In this document: positions 1 through 5,243 of the stretch, piece by piece
Layout: every line of letters starts with the position of its first letter
How positions within the stretch are numbered: position 1 is the first letter of the stretch
DNA from: Methylotenera sp.
GTDB lineage: Bacteria > Pseudomonadota > Gammaproteobacteria > Burkholderiales > Methylophilaceae
DNA: 8,602 nt
Assembly: GCA_005791685.1 (NCBI GenBank)
Contig: SXVG01000079.1
Location: 1 to 8,602, forward strand
Direction: 5' to 3'
The notes under the pieces: generated by a model
The model's input: the letters and a program-made list of their open reading frames with translations, nothing else
Database searches by the model: none
What the model was told of the DNA's origin: nothing
Made by a program: the position numbers and the translations under genes

Positions 1-56
1 ATGCAATCGCTTAAGCTGGTTATCTTAGCGCCCATTATAAAGCCTAAGGCAACATA
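1..56. other. Leader segment upstream of the receptor gene
   Basis: No complete gene is visible here. An 8-base palindrome GCTTAAGC lies at 9-16, and CTTAG (24-28) faces CTAAG (44-48) around an AT-rich centre. TATAAA (36-41) could be a -10 element, but no convincing -35 lies at the right distance. One frame is open from base 1 to a TAA at 55-57, so this could be the last codons of a gene starting outside the window. I cannot tell which. Confidence 0.2.
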
Positions 57-173
57 ATGAGCCATTCTGGGGGTGCGACATATTGTCGCGCGACACTGTG
101 TCACATTCCGTCCATGGCATTTATCGCATACCATACGCCCCTATCGGTATTTTTGGGCGGGTCGCATGCGTAA
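57..173 (+). CDS. Possible 38-aa leader ORF overlapping the receptor start
   Basis: This is an unrecognised short ORF, starting MSHSGG and ending GGSHA. It is listed because of its context. Its ATG overlaps an upstream in-frame TAA (TAATG at 55-59). AAGG at 46-49 sits 7 bases before the ATG. Its own stop (171-173) lies just past the receptor ATG (166), giving an 8-base overlap that would allow translational coupling. The receptor start has only a weak GGGCGGG ahead of it, which fits coupling. The peptide has Cys10, Cys15 and His3, 16, 26 and 37. Copper-sensing upstream ORFs of the DUF2946/CruR type precede a TonB-receptor gene in Bordetella, but this peptide lacks the CXXC and RAPP motifs of that family. 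A stop-free run of 38 codons is easily met by chance, and part of the sequence is dictated by the inverted repeats. Confidence 0.28.
   Translation: MSHSGGATYCRATLCHIPSMAFIAYHTPLSVFLGGSHA
73..102. repeat. Nested inverted repeats in the receptor leader
   Basis: Three symmetrical elements abut or overlap. GCGACA (75-80) and TGTCGC (84-89) form a hairpin with a TAT loop, extendable by a G-U and a G-C pair. TGTCGCGCGACA (84-95) is a perfect 12-base palindrome. GACA (92-95) and TGTC (99-102) pair around CTG. The unit GCGACA thus occurs alternately inverted three times, followed by a degenerate fourth copy. This could be an operator for a dimeric regulator or tandem RNA hairpins in the leader. It does not match the copper, Fur or Zur boxes I know. 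Confidence 0.5.
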
Positions 174-2499
174 AATCAATCAGCTAGCCTGGCTACTAGG
201 CGGACTTTTTTCTGTCAATTTGGCTTGGGCGGAGCACGATGTTAATCTGGATGAAGTCGAGGTGCGCGCACCTTTGATCGACAGCCGCATTTTTAAGCAC
301 CCGGCCACCGTCGAAACGTCCGATCGGCAACAAATCTCTGAAAACATCAATGCCGCTACCGTGGCGCAGACCTTGAAGTATTTACCCAGCATACAAGTGC
401 GCGAACGGTTTATTGGTGACCGCAACGGCATCATTGCCACCCGTACCGCCGGTACCTTATCTAGCGCCCAAAGCATGCTGTATGCCGATGGCGTCTTGCT
501 GTCCAACCTCTTGGGCAATTCTTTTGGCTACCCACCCAGATGGGGCTTAATCACCCCCGAAGAAGTGGAAAGCATCAGCATGATGTACGGGCCTTTTTCG
601 GCGCTTTATGCCGGCAACTCCTTTGGTGGGGTCATGAGCTTGCACACGCGCATGCCACTGAAGTTTGAAAGCCATGCCACGCTGCAGACGTTTATGCAGG
701 ATTTCTCTTTATACGGCACCAAGGAACTTTACCAGGGGCAACATTTGACGGCCTCCTTTGGCAATAAGGTGAACGATTTTGCCTTTTGGCTGGGCGTGGA
801 TTACTTAGAAAATCAAGGCCAGCCCATGGGCTTTGCCACAAGGTCTCGGTCCAATCGCGAAACGGGGGGGGGTCCTCCAGCCGTGGGTGGGGTTCCAGTA
901 ACCGGCGCTTACCAAGATAAAGATAGCAGCAATGCCGATCGCATCGTGTTTGGCGCTAATAGCCAAGAGGATGTCAAACAGACCGACGTTAAATTTAAAG
1001 CCAGTTACGACCTCACGCCCCACATCAAAGCCGCTTACACCCTAGGCTTGTGGGATTTGCACAGCAACACCGATGTGCAAAGCTACATTAGCAATAGCAG
1101 TGGCGCCACCGTGTATAACAACCAGGTAAATTTTAATGGTAAGTATTACAATGTGGTCGGTTTGAACCCTGGTCGGGCCGAGGCCTTGCATATCATGCAG
1201 GCATTGGACATCAAATCCGACGGCAAGGGTTTTTTTGATTGGGAGCTCACCTTATCCGATTTTAATTACCAAAAAGACAACAACAGCAGCTCTACGGATC
1301 CAACAACAGCCACAACAGACCTGAACTTAGGCAACCCCTACATCACCCGCAGCGGCAAGGTGACGGACATGCACGGCACCGGTTGGCTGGCGTTTGAAGC
1401 GCGCGGCACCTTGCGCCCGGCTAATCACACGCTGGATATCGGTTACCATTTTGATCAATACGAATTGCGTAGCCATGTCTACGGCACCACGGATTGGTCT
1501 GTCGGCGTTAAGGGAGCATTGGCATCGGCTGCACAAGGCGACACCCGCACCCAAGCGCTGTATGTGCAAGATAAATGGCAATTGGACCCAAAATGGGCAT
1601 TGACCGTAGGCGCTCGTGCCGAACATTGGCAAGCCAAGAATGGCTGGAATCAAACGTCGCCGAGTAACAGCGTAAGCTACGCCGACCGTTCGGATAATAA
1701 ATTTTCCCCCAAGTTGTCTTTGAGCTTTGAACCACAACCCGCGTGGGGCTTTAGGGCGTCTTATGGCCAGGCTTACCGCTTTCCTACCGTGGCCGAGATG
1801 TTTCAATTGCTCACCGACGCCAGTTCAACTGACTACATGTCTAGTAATCTCGATTTAAAAGCAGAACAAGTTAGGGCAGGTGAATTGAGCACGGAGCGAC
1901 GCTTTGATAAGGGTTTGTTACGCGTTAGCTTGTTTCACGAAGATAAATACGACGCCTTAATTTCACAGAAGGTGGATAAAGACAGCGCCATTCCATACAG
2001 TGATGGCATATGTAGCAATCCAAATGGCTGTAATTTTGTTGAAAATGTAGACCACATTCGTACGCGTGGCGTCGAAATGTCCAGTCAGTGGCAGGACGTG
2101 TTCGTGCATGGCTTGGACTTGCAAGGCAGCGCGACCTTTACCGATGCCGAGGTGTTGGCCAACGCGGGCGCACCGGCCACGGTAGGCAACAAGCCGACGC
2201 GCATACCCAAGCACATGTTTAAGTTGGTGACCACCTACCATCAGGGCCATCATTTGACTTACAGTCTGGCCGCTCGTTACAGCGGTAGGCAGTACACGAC
2301 TTTAGCCAATACCGATGTCAATCCCGATACTTATGGCGGCGCCAGCAACTTTTTTGTGCTGGATGCCAAGGCCAATTATAAGTTTGCCGATCGATTCACT
2401 TTAAGCGTAGGCATGGATAACATCAATAATTGCAAATCGTATGTGGCTCACCCTTACCCGCATCGCACCGGTTATTTGCAGGCAAAGTTTGATTACTAA
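166..2499 (+). CDS. TonB-dependent outer-membrane receptor, copper-receptor-like
   Basis: This is an outer-membrane beta-barrel receptor that imports a bound ligand using TonB-ExbB-ExbD energy. I chose ATG 166 over an upstream in-frame GTG (73) because it gives a clean signal peptide (MRKINQLAW...) with cleavage after LAWA. The 777-residue length is normal. A TonB-box-like LDEVEV follows cleavage, then a plug domain to about residue 165 and a barrel ending in aromatic Tyr777. No N-terminal signalling domain precedes the plug, so FecI/FecR-type control is not expected. Cys616 and Cys622 form a close pair in a probable outer loop, Cys756 lies near the C terminus, and Met139-Met140 lie in the plug. 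A nine-G tract spans codons 233-236. The next gene encodes a secreted propeller with Cys/His motifs, and cbb3 copper-assembly genes lie nearby, so I infer a copper or copper-chelate ligand. The receptor class is firm, but the ligand is not. The start is weakly primed by GGGCGGG and may be coupled to the small ORF ahead. Confidence 0.93.
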   Translation: MRKINQLAWLLGGLFSVNLAWAEHDVNLDEVEVRAPLIDSRIFKHPATVETSDRQQISENINAATVAQTLKYLPSIQVRERFIGDRNGIIATRTAGTLSSAQSMLYADGVLLSNLLGNSFGYPPRWGLITPEEVESISMMYGPFSALYAGNSFGGVMSLHTRMPLKFESHATLQTFMQDFSLYGTKELYQGQHLTASFGNKVNDFAFWLGVDYLENQGQPMGFATRSRSNRETGGGPPAVGGVPVTGAYQDKDSSNADRIVFGANSQEDVKQTDVKFKASYDLTPHIKAAYTLGLWDLHSNTDVQSYISNSSGATVYNNQVNFNGKYYNVVGLNPGRAEALHIMQALDIKSDGKGFFDWELTLSDFNYQKDNNSSSTDPTTATTDLNLGNPYITRSGKVTDMHGTGWLAFEARGTLRPANHTLDIGYHFDQYELRSHVYGTTDWSVGVKGALASAAQGDTRTQALYVQDKWQLDPKWALTVGARAEHWQAKNGWNQTSPSNSVSYADRSDNKFSPKLSLSFEPQPAWGFRASYGQAYRFPTVAEMFQLLTDASSTDYMSSNLDLKAEQVRAGELSTERRFDKGLLRVSLFHEDKYDALISQKVDKDSAIPYSDGICSNPNGCNFVENVDHIRTRGVEMSSQWQDVFVHGLDLQGSATFTDAEVLANAGAPATVGNKPTRIPKHMFKLVTTYHQGHHLTYSLAARYSGRQYTTLANTDVNPDTYGGASNFFVLDAKANYKFADRFTLSVGMDNINNCKSYVAHPYPHRTGYLQAKFDY
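864..872 (+). repeat. G9 homopolymer inside the receptor gene
   Basis: Nine consecutive G lie in codons 233-236 (Thr-Gly-Gly-Gly), in a Gly/Pro-rich probable outer loop early in the barrel. At nine G the frame is open. Eight G would bring a TAA at 899-901 into frame, and ten G a TAA at 918-920. Poly-G tracts of this kind switch surface receptors on and off by strand slippage in Neisseria and others. Switching here is inferred. Confidence 0.9.
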
Positions 2500-2532
2500 T
2501 GGCCAAGGCATGGGCGGCTAAGTGCATTACAA

Positions 2533-2542
2533 TGAGCGCTCA
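2533..2542. repeat. Perfect 10-base palindrome between receptor and propeller genes
   Basis: TGAGCGCTCA is a perfect palindrome in the 83-base gap between the two genes. It has no loop and no following T-run, so it is not a terminator. It could be a small operator or an incidental site. Confidence 0.35.
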
Positions 2543-2582
2543 ATACCCGTCATGATTTAATCGCTAAGGATCTGGGCCGTAA

Positions 2583-3773
2583 ATGAAATTGTTAATTACC
2601 TTATTATTGGTTTGCACGCCTTTATGGGCGCATGAAGAACACACCAAATACCAAGCCGGTAGCTTGGCGGCCAGTGTGGCCTTGGATGCGCAAGGCGGGC
2701 TGTGGCGGGTGGCTGAAAAAGACGGGGTGATTTGGCTGGACGTCAGTCGCGATTTAGGCAAAACCTTTTCTAAAGCGCTGGCCGTGAATGCCGTGCCACA
2801 AAAGATAGGCGCGGATGGTGAGGCCAGACCTAAAATCAGCTTAGGTCCGCAAGGCCAGGTTTACCTTACTTGGACAGAGGCGCTGAAAAAACCGTTTGCC
2901 GGGTATATTTGGTTTGCACGGTCGCTGGATCAAGGTAAAAGTGTTGAAAAACCCTACATCGTCCATCAAGACCGCAGTGAAATCACCCATCGTTTTGATG
3001 CGCTGAACGTGGCTAAGGACGGCAGTTTGACCGTCACTTGGGTGGATAAGCGCGATTTAATTGCCGCCAAAGCGGCCGGCAAGCCTTATGATGGCGCGGC
3101 CATTTACTATGCGCGGTCTTTGGATAATGGCGCTAGTTTTTCAGCAGAGCAAAAGCTGGCCGACAGAAGTTGCGAATGCTGCCGCATTGCCATGACCAAT
3201 AAACCGGATGGCACGCCGGTGGCCATGTGGCGCCATGTGTTTGCCGGCAGTGAACGTGATCACATGCTGGCAGAGATTCCGCGCAGTGCGGGGCAGCAAG
3301 CCGTTGTGAAGCGCGCCACTTTTGGCCGTTGGAAGATAGACGGTTGCCCACACCACGGGGCCGCTTTAGCCAGTGGCGGCGAGGGCAAAGATTGGTGGGG
3401 CTATCACATGGCTTGGTTTGACGGCGGGGCGGATGCCAGCGGCAAACAGGCCGGTTTGTATTACGCCCGCATGGATGGCGAGGCTTGGGCGTCGTCACCG
3501 GCCAAAAAATTTGCCGGCACAAAAAATCAGGCCGGGCATCCGGCCTTGTTAAGCGCGGGTGACAATGTCTACTTGGTGTGGCGCGAAACCGAGGCAAAAA
3601 CCAATAGCATTATGGGCATGTACTCAGACGACGGCGGTCGCAATTGGGGCGCCGTTAAAGTGTTGGCGCAAACCGCAGACAAAGCCGATTACCCGCAGTT
3701 GTTGCTTAAGGATAAACAAGTTTACTTGGCCTGGAACACGTTGCGCGAAGGCTTGCGTTTGATCGCCTTATGA
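2583..3773 (+). CDS. Secreted Asp-box beta-propeller (sialidase-like) with CECC and CPHHG motifs
   Basis: This exported protein of 396 residues would usually be annotated 'sialidase family' or BNR-repeat. A short signal peptide (MKLLITLLL...) is probably cut after Ala16, leaving a mature protein that begins HEEH. Four Asp-boxes of the form S-x-D-x-G-x-x-[FWV] start at residues 55, 114, 179 and 348, indicating a multi-bladed propeller. Between blades lie CECC (197-200) and CPHHG (255-259), Cys/His clusters that suggest metal binding or disulfides. I do not see the arginine-triad context expected of a true sialidase, so sugar cleavage is doubtful. It follows the receptor gene by 83 bases on the same strand, probably in one operon. 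AAGGA at 2566-2570 is a distant ribosome site. I infer a periplasmic partner of the receptor that binds copper or a copper complex. The propeller fold is fairly sure; the role is not. Confidence 0.85.
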   Translation: MKLLITLLLVCTPLWAHEEHTKYQAGSLAASVALDAQGGLWRVAEKDGVIWLDVSRDLGKTFSKALAVNAVPQKIGADGEARPKISLGPQGQVYLTWTEALKKPFAGYIWFARSLDQGKSVEKPYIVHQDRSEITHRFDALNVAKDGSLTVTWVDKRDLIAAKAAGKPYDGAAIYYARSLDNGASFSAEQKLADRSCECCRIAMTNKPDGTPVAMWRHVFAGSERDHMLAEIPRSAGQQAVVKRATFGRWKIDGCPHHGAALASGGEGKDWWGYHMAWFDGGADASGKQAGLYYARMDGEAWASSPAKKFAGTKNQAGHPALLSAGDNVYLVWRETEAKTNSIMGMYSDDGGRNWGAVKVLAQTADKADYPQLLLKDKQVYLAWNTLREGLRLIAL

Positions 3774-3779
3774 TCCACC

Positions 3780-3809
3780 TTGACATGTATTAACGTTAGG
3801 CGTTACTAT
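3780..3809 (+). promoter_or_regulatory. higBA promoter
   Basis: A perfect -35 TTGACA (3780-3785) is followed after 18 bases by TACTAT (3804-3809; 4 of 6 matches to the -10 consensus). It begins seven bases after the stop codon of the propeller gene, so the toxin-antitoxin pair has its own promoter. Transcription would start near 3815-3817, essentially at the higB ATG. Confidence 0.55.
3791..3805. promoter_or_regulatory. Candidate HigA operator in the promoter spacer
   Basis: TAACG-TTAGG-CGTTA is an inverted repeat with 5-base arms and a 5-base centre. It also contains the 8-base palindrome TAACGTTA (3791-3798). It fills the spacer between -35 and -10, the usual place where HigA-type antitoxins repress their own operon. 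Binding by this HigA is inferred from position and symmetry. Confidence 0.5.
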
Positions 3810-3814
3810 TTTAC

Positions 3815-4096
3815 ATGGCTATTAAGAGCTTCAAATGTTCAGATACGAAGAAGCTGTTTCAAGGCTATCGGGTCAGTCGTTGGATTTCAATTGAGCGCCC
3901 TGCGTTAAGAAAATTGGAACAGTTGGACTGGTCTTTAATTATCGATGACTTGAGAGCGCCTCCGGGTAATCGGCTTGAGGCTTTGAAAGGTTCGCGTAAA
4001 GGGCAGTACAGCATACGCATTAATGACCAATGGCGAATTTGTTTTGTGTGGGCCGTTGGTGGGCCGGAGAATGTTGAAATTGTGGATTATCACTAA
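3815..4096 (+). CDS. higB: HigB-type toxin (RelE/ParE superfamily mRNA interferase)
   Basis: This is a ribosome-dependent endoribonuclease that cuts mRNA during translation and is neutralised by HigA. Its 93 residues match the family's usual size of about 92. Family features are the start MAIKSFKC followed by KKLF, the central LKGSRKGQYSIRINDQWRI core (residues 58-75) and the C-terminal Asp-Tyr-His (91-93), which corresponds to the terminal residues implicated in HigB catalysis. The order toxin-then-antitoxin is typical of HigBA. higA begins 11 bases after the stop. No good ribosome-binding site precedes the ATG: the nearest AGG (3798-3800) is 14 bases away, inside the operator, and probably upstream of the transcript start. 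By eye the coding sequence is more AT-rich than its neighbours, which fits transfer. No inactivating change is visible. Confidence 0.88.
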   Translation: MAIKSFKCSDTKKLFQGYRVSRWISIERPALRKLEQLDWSLIIDDLRAPPGNRLEALKGSRKGQYSIRINDQWRICFVWAVGGPENVEIVDYH

Positions 4097-4103
4097 AGGA
4101 AGG
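4095..4103 (+). promoter_or_regulatory. Strong ribosome-binding site of higA
   Basis: AAAGGAAGG overlaps the higB stop codon (4094-4096) and stands just before the higA ATG (4108). It is much stronger than anything before higB, so antitoxin should be made in excess over toxin. Confidence 0.75.
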
Positions 4104-4107
4104 CACG

Positions 4108-4407
4108 ATGAGAACAGTGATGCCTGTCTCACCTGGTGAGATGTTGGAAGAAGAGTTTTTAAAGCCTTTAGGCTTGACTAAATACCGCTTGGCTAAAGAC
4201 ATAGGGGTGCCACCACAGCGCATAGGCGATATTGTTGCGGGTAAAAGAGCCATTACCGCTGATACCGATCTTCGTTTAGCTAAGTATTTCGGGCTAAGTG
4301 ATGGATGGTGGCTTCGTGGACAAGCTAATTATGACACGGCCATTGCTCGTGAAGCGTTAACGCAAGTTTTGGCTAGAATAGAGCCTTGTCAGTTGCAGGC
4401 AGCTTAA
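4108..4407 (+). CDS. higA: HigA-type antitoxin, XRE-family helix-turn-helix
   Basis: The antitoxin binds and inhibits HigB and represses the operon promoter. The 99-residue protein opens with the family signature P-V-S-P-G-E-M-L-E-E-E-F (residues 6-17). It continues with the helix-turn-helix (about 21-65), including YRLAKDIGVPPQRI and IVAGKRAIT, and the typical FGLSDGWWLRGQANYD stretch (61-76). The start is fixed by the strong AAGGAAGG site. The gene ends eight bases from the 3' end of the opposite-strand SafE-like gene, with no terminator visible between them. The likely target is the inverted repeat at 3791-3805. Confidence 0.92.
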   Translation: MRTVMPVSPGEMLEEEFLKPLGLTKYRLAKDIGVPPQRIGDIVAGKRAITADTDLRLAKYFGLSDGWWLRGQANYDTAIAREALTQVLARIEPCQLQAA

Positions 4408-4415
4408 GCGATGCT

Positions 4416-5075
4416 TTAGTTACACCACACTTTACTGTCGTGACTGAGTGCCATCCAGATAGCCCAAGCGCTGGCTGCGCTTAACATAAGGCCGGCCAAT
4501 CGCATGCCATAGGGTTCGACCACGCTGGATTTAAGTTTTAGCCAGGCCCAGGGCGCAAAAAACAAGGCGATGCCTGAGCCCAAGGCAAAGGCGGCCATGC
4601 TAAGCGCCCCGCCCAGCGGTTGACCGTTAAACGAGGCAATGATCAGCGCGGAATAAAGCAAACCGCACGGCATCAATGCCCACAGCATGCCCACATAAAA
4701 ATAACCGCCGTTCAGCCGGCTCAGTTGCTTAACGTAATGCCAAATGTTGCGTCCGGCTTGGTCTACCCATATCGGTTGCCTGGCGTAAATCAGCAAAATC
4801 AGGCCCCAGAAAAACACCAAAACATGAAAGAAGGTCCACAAGGGATGCAATGCCGCGCTGTAGCTAGACAGCCAAGCTATGCTTTGGATGGCAAAGGTGG
4901 CGATGGCGCCCAATAAGGCGTAGCCGCACACGCGTCCTAAATGGTAGAGCCAAATCGCATGGGGTTTATCGGCGTCTTGGGTAAACGCCGTGCAGGCTGC
5001 GCCACACATGGCCACGCAATGCGGGCCACCGGCTAAGCCCATGACTAGGGCGCTGTATATAAGGGCTGTTTGCAT
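4416..5075 (-). CDS. DsbD_2 / SafE-like membrane protein of the cbb3 assembly cluster
   Basis: This is an inner-membrane protein of 219 residues with about six hydrophobic segments, of the family often called 'sulfite exporter TauE/SafE' or 'cytochrome c biogenesis transmembrane region'. Diagnostic motifs are GGPHCVAMCG (16-25) in the first segment, YHLGR (44-48) and WALMPCGLLYSAL (132-144). Cys20, Cys24 and Cys137 fit the paired-cysteine pattern of the DsbD superfamily, and Cys28 and Cys50 are extra. It follows ccoS by 22 bases on the same strand, its usual place after ccoS in proteobacteria. That points to a role in metal or thiol supply for cbb3 oxidase rather than sulfite export, and its transported species is not established here. 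The ribosome site is weak (AAAG). The sequence looks intact. Confidence 0.85.
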   Translation of the reverse strand: MQTALIYSALVMGLAGGPHCVAMCGAACTAFTQDADKPHAIWLYHLGRVCGYALLGAIATFAIQSIAWLSSYSAALHPLWTFFHVLVFFWGLILLIYARQPIWVDQAGRNIWHYVKQLSRLNGGYFYVGMLWALMPCGLLYSALIIASFNGQPLGGALSMAAFALGSGIALFFAPWAWLKLKSSVVEPYGMRLAGLMLSAASAWAIWMALSHDSKVWCN

Positions 5076-5097
5076 ATGGCTTTATTCGTGTGGGTGA

Positions 5098-5241
5098 TTA
5101 TTCTTGGTCTTCTTCAAAAATCCGCCGGCCTTCTTCTTCTATGTCTTCAAATTGGCCGCGGTAGACTGCCCACCATAAGCCGGCCAGCACCACCAAGGCT
5201 AACACGACGGATAAGGGGATGAGTACAAATAATATGTCCAT
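5098..5241 (-). CDS. ccoS: CcoS, cbb3 oxidase maturation protein
   Basis: This 47-residue, single-pass inner-membrane protein is needed in other bacteria for insertion of cofactors (heme b and copper) into the CcoN subunit. It starts MDILFVLIPL, has one hydrophobic helix (about 3-25), the conserved WWAVYRGQFED (23-33) and an acidic tail ending EEDQE. This is the normal length and pattern of FixS/CcoS. The start is fixed by an AGAGG ribosome site inside the end of ccoI (complement of 5249-5253). Only two bases separate the ccoI stop from this ATG, so translation is probably coupled. Confidence 0.95.
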   Translation of the reverse strand: MDILFVLIPLSVVLALVVLAGLWWAVYRGQFEDIEEEGRRIFEEDQE

Positions 5242-5243
5242 GC

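Noticed and set aside
73..165. Upstream GTG start extending the receptor by 31 residues
   Set aside because: The extension would bury the signal peptide behind a basic, His-rich stretch. ATG 166 gives a normal signal peptide with an AWA cleavage site.
1327..1806. Open frame of 159 codons on the minus strand
   Set aside because: It is antisense to the receptor barrel, with no family resemblance. It is a by-product of codon use on the other strand.
3133..3597. Open frame of 154 codons on the minus strand
   Set aside because: It is antisense to the propeller gene, with an implausible Arg/Pro/His-rich composition and no ribosome site of note.
2583..3773. Calling the propeller a genuine exo-sialidase
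   Set aside because: Asp-boxes occur in many propellers, and the sialidase catalytic arginine context is not evident. The Cys/His motifs and neighbours point elsewhere.
3791..3805. Integron attC-like core (GTTAGGC) ahead of higBA, suggesting a gene cassette
   Set aside because: Only one GTTRRRY-type box is present. No paired RYYYAAC box or attC-type stem is found upstream, and none follows higA. The repeat is better explained as an operator.
4400..4425. Terminator between the convergent higA and SafE-like genes
   Set aside because: Only a 4-base stem (AAGC/GCTT) with no T-run is visible in the 8-base gap and its edges.
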